A stretch of DNA of 6,702 bases from DATBRC01 sp036560485 (GCA_036560485.1 DATBRC010000010.1:1-6702); one strand, 5' to 3'; counted from the first letter of the stretch, positions 1 through 5,828 are shown. A program made the numbers and translations. The notes: generated by a model from the sequence alone, not told the origin.

Positions 1-217
1 AAATATTGCCAGCGCCAGATTCGTGTTCATTCCATGCCTTATTACTGCAAATGATCGATACAACATCAATGAAAAAACTTCTGTCCACGAAATTTATATC
101 CATGAGTATGGATTAAATAGTCGAGATTGCACCAGTTAGTAGTTCCCGCAATGTAATCAATGCCAATGTCATTTCGCACAATTACAAAAGAATGAATTTA
201 GTGACATTCTGCCGAAC
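1..217. other. Left-edge stretch without a convincing gene
   Basis: No confident gene is seen here. On the plus strand an open frame enters from the left edge at base 2 and runs 45 codons to TAG at 137-139, so it could be the end of a gene cut by the window. On the minus strand an ATG at 103 opens a frame that leaves the left edge after 34 codons. The two overlap, so at most one is real, and neither has a visible ribosome binding site or a family I recognise. In this AT-rich DNA such lengths arise by chance. Confidence 0.25.
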
Positions 218-239
218 ATCAATTTCTCAAAAAATTGAT
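218..239. repeat. AT-rich hairpin upstream of the tandem repeats
   Basis: ATCAATTT (218-225) and AAATTGAT (232-239) are perfect 8-base inverted arms around a 6-base loop. No T-run follows on either strand, so it is not a classical terminator. It sits just before the 88-bp tandem units and may belong to the same structured leader, but nothing shows this directly. Confidence 0.4.
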
Positions 240-247
240 TGCTGCCC

Positions 248-335
248 CATATGAAAAGCCAATCCGAGAATTTTTATGTGAGCAAAAAAACGACTTCCTG
301 CTGTTTCCCATGACAAAAGGGAGTCGTTGTCTTAC
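248..335 (+). repeat. Tandem 88-bp double-hairpin unit, copy 1
   Basis: This is the first of two head-to-tail copies with a period of exactly 88 bases and no indels. Over the best 79 positions 64 are identical by hand count. It folds into two hairpins. Hairpin A (248-280) pairs 248-252 with 276-280 and 254-258 with 271-275, with one bulged G at 253. Hairpin B (289-328) pairs 289-298 with 319-328 around a 20-base loop. The non-Watson-Crick pairs (250/278, 258/271, 296/321) are G-U pairs only if the plus strand is transcribed. Confidence 0.75.
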
Positions 336-423
336 CACATGAAAAACCAATTCGAGAATTTTTATGTGAAAGAAAAAACAACTCCCTGCTGTTGCATAAA
401 ACAAAAGGGAATTGCCCAGACGT
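336..423 (+). repeat. Tandem 88-bp double-hairpin unit, copy 2
   Basis: This is the second copy, ending about 40 bases before the porin start codon. Hairpin A (336-368) is stronger than in copy 1: 336-340 pairs with 364-368 and 342-346 with 359-363, again around one bulged G (341). Hairpin B pairs 379-386 with 407-414, with one C-A mismatch (382/411). The G-C pair 292/325 of copy 1 is an A-T pair here (380/413), a compensatory change. Similarity to copy 1 fades after about 414. Confidence 0.75.
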
Positions 424-440
424 CGGTACTTGATAGATAT
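412..440 (+). promoter_or_regulatory. Possible sigma-70 promoter of the porin gene
   Basis: TTGCCC (412-417) and TAGATA (434-439) are separated by 16 bases and could be -35 and -10 boxes, giving a start near 446 and a leader of about 18 bases. In that case the tandem repeats would lie upstream of the transcript. A promoter further left would put them in the mRNA leader. The sequence does not decide between these. Confidence 0.25.
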
Positions 441-463
441 TCCATTTTCACAAAGGAGATCCA

Positions 464-1768
464 ATGAAATTTAGTTTAACCCCGATTGCTTTGGCAGTAG
501 CCGTGCTTTCAGCTGTTCCCGCTCATGCCGACGATGTATCAGATCTGAATGCGCAAATTCGTTTATTAAACGAACGTTTGTCTCATATTGAAACAACGCA
601 AAAAGAGGCTGCTCCAGCGACCACCAGCGCCGGGACTGCCGTGACGATCGCGCAGGCACCAAATTGGAATTTGATTCAAGGCACCGATACGACCGTTTCT
701 CTATATGGCAAGATCGATGTCACCTTAGCCAGTAAAACCCATGCCGACACAAAAGGGAATCGGCAAACTGGCATGTTTGTGTCATGGATGAGTGGCAATC
801 GATTCGGCATACACGGCTCTCACGTTATCGACAAGGAAAGTGGGACCAGCGTCATCGCGACTCTTGAAAATGAATTTGAGTCGCCAACCGGGAATCTTGA
901 CACACCCAACGTATTGTTTAACCGCGATGCTTGGCTAGGTGTGCAAAGCGAGACCATAGGTAAGCTCACGTTTGGACGTCAAAATACGCTAGCGCGCGAT
1001 TTCATTCAAACTTGGGGCGATGCTTTTGGTACTTCAAAAGTCGACTTGAGCGAAGCAGGATGGTGTAACAACAGCAACATACAACAAATGATTTTTTACG
1101 GCGGTGGAGCAGATGGAACACGCAATGATGGCAGCATCGTTTGGAAGAAAGAAATCGGTCCATGGGTAGTTGGAGCAACGTACGCATTCGGTACCGTCGA
1201 AAACGGAAATGGCCCCTCAAGTGCTCCAGGAGAATTCTCGAATGGAAGTACGACTGGCGCAGCGATTGCGTACAACGGCGGCACGTGGAATCTGGACGGC
1301 ACTGTTACGCACGCCATTGTGTCAAAGCTGAATCATGATATTGTTGCCTTCGGTGGAAATTACCAGTTTAGTCCCTTGATTCAATGGAAAGCAGGGATAG
1401 CCCACGCGACGGTGCAGCAAGCAGTCGTTGGCAATCGCACCGACAGAGCCTTTTCGACATCTTTGATTTTTACACCTGCAGGGAAAATGCGCTATGTGCT
1501 CGGGTTCCATGACATCAATGTCAAGAACGGCGGATACAACGCTGGAGGCAATACGCTCGGTGTCACTGGGGACACCAGTGCCGTCACAACTGCGGCTGAC
1601 GGCACAAGAAGGACATACTACACGGCAGCGTTCTACAAATTTGATGCTCAGACTGATGTTTATGTCGTTGCAGATACAGTGCGTACAGGCCAAGGTTACA
1701 AGCTGGCAAGCACACACGGCTTCAACAATATGGCCGAATTAGGTACCGGCATACGTTGGAGTTTCTAA
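464..1768 (+). CDS. Outer-membrane trimeric porin with N-terminal coiled coil
   Basis: This 434-residue protein is a general diffusion porin of the Gram-negative porin family common in Betaproteobacteria (16-stranded barrel, trimeric, outer membrane). A signal peptide ends at AHA (20-22). Residues 24-48 are a short leucine heptad coiled coil, probably lying in the periplasm or aiding trimerisation, followed by an Ala/Thr linker. The barrel starts at SLYGKIDV (79-86). Family-typical blocks are SGNRFGIHGS (110-119) and FNRDAWLGVQ through TFGRQN (152-174). The protein ends in Phe (GIRWSF), the usual C-terminal signal for the BAM complex. The ribosome binding site AAAGGAG (452-458) lies 5 bases before the ATG. 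Residue C201 sits in a region that is usually an extracellular or constriction loop, and cysteine is uncommon in porins. Substrate preference cannot be read from the sequence. The gene is monocistronic, with its own terminator downstream. Confidence 0.92.
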   Translation: MKFSLTPIALAVAVLSAVPAHADDVSDLNAQIRLLNERLSHIETTQKEAAPATTSAGTAVTIAQAPNWNLIQGTDTTVSLYGKIDVTLASKTHADTKGNRQTGMFVSWMSGNRFGIHGSHVIDKESGTSVIATLENEFESPTGNLDTPNVLFNRDAWLGVQSETIGKLTFGRQNTLARDFIQTWGDAFGTSKVDLSEAGWCNNSNIQQMIFYGGGADGTRNDGSIVWKKEIGPWVVGATYAFGTVENGNGPSSAPGEFSNGSTTGAAIAYNGGTWNLDGTVTHAIVSKLNHDIVAFGGNYQFSPLIQWKAGIAHATVQQAVVGNRTDRAFSTSLIFTPAGKMRYVLGFHDINVKNGGYNAGGNTLGVTGDTSAVTTAADGTRRTYYTAAFYKFDAQTDVYVVADTVRTGQGYKLASTHGFNNMAELGTGIRWSF

Positions 1769-1784
1769 TCGACATTTACGTGAA

Positions 1785-1825
1785 TCGGACTGTCAGAAAT
1801 GACGTCCGAGCTTATTCTTTTGTTT
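1785..1825 (+). terminator. Rho-independent terminator after the porin gene
   Basis: TCGGAC-(T)-GTCA (1785-1795) pairs with TGAC-GTCCGA (1800-1809), 10 pairs with one bulged T and a GAAA tetraloop. A T-rich tail (1811-1825) follows. It begins 17 bases after the stop codon. Confidence 0.8.
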
Positions 1826-2016
1826 AGTATGCTTGATTGCGTACATTCACGTCTACGTTCTTATGGGCGTACAGCGGTTTCTAAATGGCGTGGAAAACGT
1901 TGGCTAATGGGACACTCATTAGTCGCTACTGCAATTGTTAGAACTCAATAAAATATGTCATTCAATATTGACGTTTAGCTAAAGCAAGCATTTCATTTTG
2001 TAACAAAATTATTCAT
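1826..2016. other. Intergenic spacer between porin terminator and tRNA
   Basis: I see no gene in this spacer. Apart from the candidate tRNA promoter at its right end, nothing stands out. Confidence 0.5.
1968..1996 (+). promoter_or_regulatory. Likely tRNA-Cys promoter
   Basis: TTGACG (1968-1973, five of six consensus bases) and TTTCAT (1991-1996, four of six) are 17 bases apart. This predicts a transcript start near 2003, about 14 bases before the mature tRNA 5' end, which is typical for a single tRNA gene. Confidence 0.4.
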
Positions 2017-2090
2017 GGCGGGGTAGCGAAGGGGATACGCGACGGCCTGCATAGCCGCATACATTGGTTCGATTCCAATCCCTGCCTCCA
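2017..2090 (+). tRNA. tRNA-Cys (anticodon GCA), atypical anticodon loop
   Basis: A 74-base cloverleaf is complete and ends in an encoded CCA. The acceptor stem GGCGGGG (2017-2023) pairs with CCCTGCC (2080-2086), with one G-U pair. The discriminator is U (2087), as expected for cysteine. The D stem is GCG/CGC with the non-pairing A13/A22 seen in tRNA-Cys. The anticodon stem (2043-2046 with 2054-2057) encloses the loop CTGCATA, placing GCA at 2049-2051. The T stem ATTGG/CCAAT holds the loop TTCGATT. Oddities are U instead of the usual A at position 37 (2052) and an A27-C43 mismatch (2042/2058). MiaA recognises A36-A37-A38, so the usual i6A-type modification should be impossible. It may be a second, diverging tRNA-Cys copy or a decaying one. 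A short T-run (2093-2097) follows. Confidence 0.85.
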
Positions 2091-2159
2091 TCTTTTTAGA
2101 TGGGAAATTTGGTAAAGAGCTTCAACATAATTACAAGTATTGGAAGCGAAGGGCGATGT

Positions 2160-2324
2160 ATGCAAACGATGATTTTGTGGTTGAACGAATTACTGGCACA
2201 TGATTTTCTTCTATTCCGTATTGGCAAAAACGAATTCACGTTAAGCCAATTACTTACTATTGCAATAGCCATCCAGTATTTTGAGAAAAAAGCGTTGCAG
2301 AAGAGCAGAAGTAGTGCTGCGTGA
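2160..2324 (+). CDS. Small hydrophobic ORF resembling an MscS-type N-terminus
   Basis: This 54-residue ORF starts at an ATG with GAAGGG (2148-2153) placed 6 bases upstream. An upstream in-frame ATG at 2100 lacks such a site. The pattern, a helix (WLNELLAHDF), then FRIGKNEFTLSQLL, then a hydrophobic stretch LLTIAIAI, recalls the start of mechanosensitive channels of the MscS family, where a first transmembrane helix follows such a lead. Here the hydrophobic run stops after about 8 residues and goes into a basic tail (EKKALQKS), so there is no pore helix or beta domain. No continuation is found downstream in any frame before the IHF-like gene. It may be a truncated channel remnant or an independent small membrane-associated protein. 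The family resemblance is from memory. Confidence 0.4.
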   Translation: MQTMILWLNELLAHDFLLFRIGKNEFTLSQLLTIAIAIQYFEKKALQKSRSSAA

Positions 2325-2352
2325 GCGTCCCAATGGCGACTTGAAATGATCG

Positions 2353-2377
2353 GCTAACTTAGCTTGATTATTTTATT
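2353..2377 (+). terminator. Weak terminator-like hairpin between convergent genes
   Basis: GCTA (2353-2356) and TAGC (2360-2363) form a short stem with a 3-base loop, followed by a T-rich run on the plus strand that overlaps the end of the IHF-like gene. The stem is only 4 pairs, so this is a weak candidate. Confidence 0.2.
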
Positions 2378-2664
2378 TGTCCAGCCTGCATATTTACGCG
2401 CTGTTTGAGTTCCTTGCTGGTCTTGAAGTGGGGCGTGTACTTCGCAGGGATAGCGACTTGCTCACCTGTTTGCGGATTGCGCCCGATGCGCGGGGGACGA
2501 TGGTTCAATGTAAACGTGCCGAAGACACGGATTTCAATGCGACGCCTTTGACATAGTGATTGGCTCATGCCCTCCAGTAGGATGCTGACGGATGCTTCCA
2601 CGTCCTCTTTGCCGAGGTGAGGAAAGCGCAGCGACATGGCGTTGATGAGTTCGGAACGTGTCAT
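2368..2664 (-). CDS. Integration host factor beta-like DNA-bending protein (divergent paralogue)
   Basis: From MTRSEL this is 98 residues, close to the usual IhfB length. IHF bends DNA as an alpha/beta heterodimer in recombination, replication and sigma-54 transcription. Visible family features are the MTxSEL start, RIEIR-FG-F (42-51) with E44 and R46, which contact the consensus DNA in E. coli IhfB, the intercalating arm GRNPQTG (61-67) with P64, and PHFK-SKEL (78-86). Unusual are R40-R41-R42 in a turn that normally reads GER, and V47 where RGFG glycine is nearly invariant. The canonical ihfB normally follows rpsA; this gene stands alone, so it is probably a paralogue. The frame stays open upstream to a GTG at 2748 and includes an ATG at 2670, but the homology starts at 2664. 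No start has a good ribosome binding site. It is divergent from the smbP-like gene. Confidence 0.85.
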   Translation of the reverse strand: MTRSELINAMSLRFPHLGKEDVEASVSILLEGMSQSLCQRRRIEIRVFGTFTLNHRPPRIGRNPQTGEQVAIPAKYTPHFKTSKELKQRVNMQAGQIK

Positions 2665-2772
2665 GCTCATTATTTTATCAATGTGTGTCTGTGCTCGCCA
2701 TAGTTCGCAATGTGAGGCAGTCATTTTGTTGTATGCTAATGCTCCCACTATCGGGATATTCTGGAGATCAAT

Positions 2773-3042
2773 ATGAAAACTGCAGTGATTGGAATTGCTT
2801 TTGCTTTGAGTGCCAGCTTGATGAGCGGACTGGCGTTAGCAGGACCTGAAGCCGGTCATCCAAATATTATTGCAGCGCGTGAAGATGCCACTCGTGCCAT
2901 CGAAAAATTGAAAGCAGCACAAGCCGCGAACGAATACGACATGGGCGGCCATGCAGCGAAAGCGGAAAAATTACTGCATGAAGCGGAATATGAAATGAAA
3001 CTGGCTGCCGAGGCAGCGAACAAGAACGCCAAGAAAAAATAA
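2773..3042 (+). CDS. smbP: SmbP-like small periplasmic metal-binding protein
   Basis: This 89-residue protein has a signal peptide ending at ALA (21-23), so the mature form is about 66 residues and periplasmic. The mature part is almost wholly helical and rich in Ala, Lys and Glu, with the block GHPNIIAAREDATRAIEKLK, then NEYDMGGHAAKAEKLLHEAE, and a Lys-rich end. It resembles the small metal-binding protein family first described as SmbP in Nitrosomonas europaea, a helical-bundle metal binder. However, it has only three mature histidines (29, 60, 69), far fewer than SmbP itself, so metal binding is an inference from family. GGAG (2763-2766) lies 6 bases before the ATG. The 102 to 108 bases shared with the divergent IHF-like gene must hold both promoters; no strong -35/-10 pair is visible. 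A strong hairpin follows the stop codon. Confidence 0.65.
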   Translation: MKTAVIGIAFALSASLMSGLALAGPEAGHPNIIAAREDATRAIEKLKAAQAANEYDMGGHAAKAEKLLHEAEYEMKLAAEAANKNAKKK

Positions 3043-3361
3043 TGGAAGCATCACTGGGCAGGTAATGTAAGATTGCCTGCCCGGTGGCGTCGCATCTCTC
3101 CCTGCATCTCGCACTAGAAAGATTTCTATGTTCCGTACGCGCATATACATCCCTGCCTTTGTCAATCGCGAAGTAAAAATGGAGCAAACGATATTGCGTT
3201 TGCCATGTTTTCATTTCCATCGCTAACTGCTTACGAGACTTACCGTACTTTGCTGTGAATGATCCGGAATGCCTGGTAGCGATGCGCTACTACCAAGAAA
3301 CTCGGTGTTTTCTGAATTACGAGCGTTCATTTATGCGCACTGTCATTCAATAAAAGGAACT
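3043..3361. other. Intergenic region after the smbP-like gene
   Basis: Apart from the hairpin at 3053-3085, no convincing gene is seen. One plus-strand frame is open from 3177 to TAA at 3351-3353. Its last part, from GTG 3255, reads like protein, but it has no ribosome binding site and no family I recognise. Its stop lies just before the ribosome binding site of the RidA-like remnant. Confidence 0.3.
3053..3085 (+). terminator. Long perfect hairpin after the smbP-like gene
   Basis: Bases 3053-3066 pair with 3072-3085 over 14 continuous pairs, two of them G-U on the plus strand, around the loop GTAAG. It starts 11 bases after the stop codon. No T-run follows, so it is either a terminator that does not rely on a U-tract or an mRNA 3' end that blocks exonucleases. 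Confidence 0.55.
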
Positions 3362-3489
3362 ATGAAAAGAGAGAATTTTCGTCGGGAACACTTTGAGAAC
3401 CAGTCGTTGGATAGTCCCGTGCGGTGAAGGTAGGCCCATATATGCATGTTTCAGGCGCCACAGCTACAGACGGAAAAGGCGGCATCGTT
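3362..3489 (+). pseudogene. Frameshifted N-terminal remnant of a RidA/YjgF-family gene
   Basis: A good ribosome binding site AAAAGGA (3352-3358) precedes an ATG at 3362. The frame reads MKRENFRREHFENQSLDSPVR and stops at TGA (3425-3427). Starting at 3424 in another frame, the sequence goes on as VKVGPYMHVSGATATDGKGG (then IV). One missing base near 3422-3425 would join the two as ...PVRVKVGPYMHVSGATATD. The joined text matches the beginning of RidA/YjgF/UK114-type proteins, where an NF...W/F-E...YSRAV segment leads into R/KVGPYVHVSGTTATD. After GGIV the family pattern is lost, so about two thirds of the gene, including the catalytic arginine region, is missing. RidA enzymes hydrolyse reactive enamine/imine intermediates; this copy cannot be active. 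It is convergent with the lipoprotein gene. Recognition is from memory of the motif. Confidence 0.6.
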
Positions 3490-3513
3490 AGCCATTACGT
3501 TATGCATTCTATT

Positions 3514-3531
3514 AAATCTCTATTCAGATTT
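3514..3531 (-). terminator. Hairpin downstream of the lipoprotein gene
   Basis: AAATCT (3514-3519) and AGATTT (3526-3531) are perfect 6-base arms with a 6-base loop, 39 bases past the lipoprotein stop codon. No T-run follows on the minus strand, so this is only a weak terminator candidate. Confidence 0.2.
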
Positions 3532-3569
3532 CTCCTCGCATACATCCAAATAGTCCATCCGATTGATCA

Positions 3570-5384
3570 TCAATTAGAAACTGCCCCGATCCAACTTTTT
3601 CGACTACCTCCATAGTAGCTCTCGATTTCGAATACTGCCCCATTGGGAAGCGCAGCTGTGGATGTAATCGTCAAATGCAGTACGTCACCGTTCTGGCCAT
3701 AGGTTTTGTCCCAGGAAAAAGTAAGCGTCGATGCGGTGCCACTTGGCAGCCCTGCCTGATGCGCATTGACACGCCACACGCCAGCCATGGCCTGATCACT
3801 CATCAATTGCACGTCAATCGTTCGGCTGGTACCCACAGGTATTGTGACGCCTTTTGCCGACCCCGAAACATTGTTGATATTAGTGATCGAGACTGTATCC
3901 GGCAACACCGGAACGCTCTGGAAATAAGCAGTGATGTCCCGGAGATTTCCTGTTGGTATGCAGGGATCGTGAAACAAGCTGGCTGCCGAATTCGACCACA
4001 CCGTTGCGATTGGATAACCCAATGCTAGTGGTGTATACCAGCTGTTGGCAAAGCTATGCTCGCACATGTCATTGAGCTCGCTACCATTGTATGCTGCCGC
4101 CCAGCTTACATCGCCGCTAATTGTTCTATAGCTGTCCAGATAAGGATCTGCAGATCCCTCCATCAGCTCATGAGATGTCGCCAAGGTGATCGATTCGATG
4201 CCTCGCTGGCAATCCGGGATCACCGCATAGGGAACATTCAACCCGCTGTTTAAATGGACGTAACCGTGATAACCGCCAAACCGGACGCAACTGGCAAGCG
4301 CACCGTTTGAATCGTTGATGCTTGTACTAGAAGGGTAGTAAAGAACGAAATAGGAATTCACATCCAGCACGCCATAGGTGGATGGCGTGGTTTGCAACTG
4401 CGTGGTGAGCCACGTGCTGATCTGTGCCTGAGTAGTGACGCTAGGTGCGGCCACTGACAAATTAACTGGCGAGCCGATTTGTGGCGACCCGACACCGTAC
4501 TGAGCCATCACCGACCAAAAGGTTGGTGCAGAGAACTTGGAAATAAAATCGGTCAGAGCAGACTGGTTCTGTGTATCGAGGAAAAATATCGGAGTCGGCC
4601 TTGGATTAGTCTGTGAGAGGCCGCTTGGCGAGCTTTTCACAACTTGCGGTGCCAGCACGGAAAATGCCGGATAAATATTGGATACGGGCGCTGGTTTAGA
4701 TCCGGTAGACGCTTGATAGTTGGTGATGACGTAGGAAGTGCTGGCACTATTTGAAGGGTTGGCTGTACCCGTATAAGTGTATGAGGTATTGCATTGTACG
4801 GTGATACCAATTGCGGTTGCCCACCAACATGTTGCATTCGTTGTTTGTGAGGTCGCTGGATTGCCGCTATCAGTGACGGTATAGGCAATCTTGAGCGTAT
4901 CCCAGCTTCCGGCAGGGGTACTGAGCGTTTCCCTGGCGACCACTGTAGCGGTTCCGCTATAGGTTAGGGTTGCCGCCCCAGTGCAAGCGTAAGTGTAATT
5001 GATGCTCCACGTTTTTCCGACAGAGAGAGGGAATGAATAAAGTTGTTGTGCCGGGGAATAAATACATCCACCCGCTTGCAAGTTACTGCCATCTGCAGCA
5101 ACCATGTTTGAGCCCGTCGACAACTGCGAGGAATTGGTTATGCCCAGCGCAAAACTCGAATCGGCGTTCACACCATCGGTCGTGTATGTCGTCGAAGTAG
5201 TGCTTGTCGAGCCTGCATTCGTGGTGGTGGAGATAAGGCGAGTCCATGTGTCTCCATAAGTACGTACAACCGGATTGAAGCTGGTTGCATTACTGTTGCT
5301 ATCACCACTTCCTCCTCCACCGCCACACCCTGCAAGCAAAACAACCAATCCCAATCCCCAAATCCCTATGACCTTTGTCATCAT
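3570..5384 (-). CDS. Secreted lipoprotein with EXORDIUM-like, putative zincin-type domain
   Basis: This 604-residue protein has a lipoprotein signal (LLAGC, lipid on C20, then a Gly run), so it is anchored in the membrane, most likely the outer one. Residues about 35-225 are Thr/Ser-rich beta sequence with several cysteines. Residues about 235-480 form a domain with YxH-type motif FGGYHGYVH (369-377), SHELMEG through ADP (404-414), ELNDMCEH (436-443) and VWSN (462-465). This order (a GxHG motif, a YAVxPD strand, SHELxE...DP, GEIxDxC, WSN) is what I recall for bacterial relatives of the plant PHI-1/EXORDIUM family. HExxE looks like a zincin site with the second His replaced, so peptidase activity is uncertain. 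Residues 485-604 look like an Ig-like beta domain. The first ATG lies 9 bases after a weak GAAAG site; a second ATG follows directly. The gene lies 471 bases after the PEP-CTERM gene and that gene has its own terminator, so they are not an obvious operon. Confidence 0.75.
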   Translation of the reverse strand: MMTKVIGIWGLGLVVLLAGCGGGGGSGDSNSNATSFNPVVRTYGDTWTRLISTTTNAGSTSTTSTTYTTDGVNADSSFALGITNSSQLSTGSNMVAADGSNLQAGGCIYSPAQQLYSFPLSVGKTWSINYTYACTGAATLTYSGTATVVARETLSTPAGSWDTLKIAYTVTDSGNPATSQTTNATCWWATAIGITVQCNTSYTYTGTANPSNSASTSYVITNYQASTGSKPAPVSNIYPAFSVLAPQVVKSSPSGLSQTNPRPTPIFFLDTQNQSALTDFISKFSAPTFWSVMAQYGVGSPQIGSPVNLSVAAPSVTTQAQISTWLTTQLQTTPSTYGVLDVNSYFVLYYPSSTSINDSNGALASCVRFGGYHGYVHLNSGLNVPYAVIPDCQRGIESITLATSHELMEGSADPYLDSYRTISGDVSWAAAYNGSELNDMCEHSFANSWYTPLALGYPIATVWSNSAASLFHDPCIPTGNLRDITAYFQSVPVLPDTVSITNINNVSGSAKGVTIPVGTSRTIDVQLMSDQAMAGVWRVNAHQAGLPSGTASTLTFSWDKTYGQNGDVLHLTITSTAALPNGAVFEIESYYGGSRKSWIGAVSN

Positions 5385-5544
5385 CGAATAGCACTTTCAT
5401 TTTTTGATTATTATTCCGGAGTTGGTCCACTCCATTTGGGAGCTTTTATTTACTCGATACTGTATTCACTCCTTATGTGGTTCGACATTAGGTGGCGAGA
5501 TGGTACATCCCTTTGCGTGGCTTGCACATACCATATTTATGGGA
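5385..5544. other. Leader region of the lipoprotein gene
   Basis: This stretch holds no gene I can support. It contains an inverted repeat GGAGT-6-ACTCC (5418-5433), whose right arm can instead pair with GGAG at 5439-5442. It would lie in the mRNA leader or promoter of the lipoprotein gene. No sigma-54 pattern and no clear sigma-70 pair is seen on the minus strand. Confidence 0.3.
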
Positions 5545-5750
5545 GTGCGACATGAGGCCGCGTAAATGATTGTTTTACCTTATCAACAAAAGGAGAGAAA
5601 CCGGCTGTTCCGTCAGCTGTAGCCTACCGGCACATGGAAAGTTGGTAACGACTGGGTTTGAAGCTGCCGGGACAACGTAACCTGCTCGCGAGAGCGGCAT
5701 CAAGCATCAAGCCTGTGAAGGAAAGATGCTTTCTACCAGAGTCAAGGCGG
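5545..5750 (+). ncRNA. Candidate 5' fragment of a group II intron (domain I)
   Basis: The segment opens with GTGCGAC, fitting the GUGYG 5' consensus of group II introns, and continues as a row of small stems as in domain I. GTAAA/TTTAC (5562-5578), CCTT/AAGG (5578-5593), GCTG/CAGC (5604-5617), GCTC-GCGA-GAGC with a GNRA tetraloop (near 5683-5694), and AAGCATC/GATGCTT (5702-5708 with 5725-5731) around a 16-base loop are all visible. The text around the tetraloop stem also reads like group II domain I to me. No domain V, no reverse transcriptase ORF and no intron 3' end is present, and the PEP-CTERM terminator begins by 5807, so only the 5' part would survive. Loss of the 3' part is unusual, since failed retrohoming removes 5' ends. 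It could instead be another structured RNA. Confidence 0.45.
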
Positions 5751-5806
5751 ATGACGTCGAATTTTTCAACACAATTCGCCCATACCTGCCAGCCAAGCAA
5801 TTGTTT

Positions 5807-5828
5807 AAAAAAGCCAGATGCTCTGACT
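5807..5828 (-). terminator. Rho-independent terminator of the PEP-CTERM gene
   Basis: On the minus strand AGTCAGA (5828-5822) pairs with TCTGGCT (5818-5812) around a GCA loop, 7 pairs including one G-U, and runs directly into six T (5812-5807). It lies 28 bases after the PEP-CTERM stop codon. Confidence 0.8.

Noticed and set aside
219..464. 81-codon minus-strand ORF across the tandem repeats
   Set aside because: It is an antisense reading of the AT-rich repeats; the repeated peptide follows from the 88-bp duplication, and the copies differ in ways that keep RNA pairing instead of protein.
1322..1717. 131-codon minus-strand ORF inside the porin gene
   Set aside because: It is a shadow of the porin reading frame, Cys-rich and without any recognisable domain or ribosome binding site.
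3149..3158. ATCCCTGCCT repeats ten bases of the tRNA 3' end (2078-2087), suggesting att sites around 2090-3158
   Set aside because: The match is only 10 bases, stops before CCA, and there is no integrase in the interval.
5418..5442. Two mutually exclusive hairpins followed by a T-rich stretch on the plus strand, like an attenuator
   Set aside because: No plus-strand gene lies near it and the stems are only 4 to 5 pairs; on the minus strand there is no T-run.
5465..5575. Minus-strand open stretch ending ...ISPPNVEPHKE upstream of the lipoprotein gene
   Set aside because: It reads somewhat like protein but is only about 36 codons between stops, has no ribosome binding site and no family I recognise.
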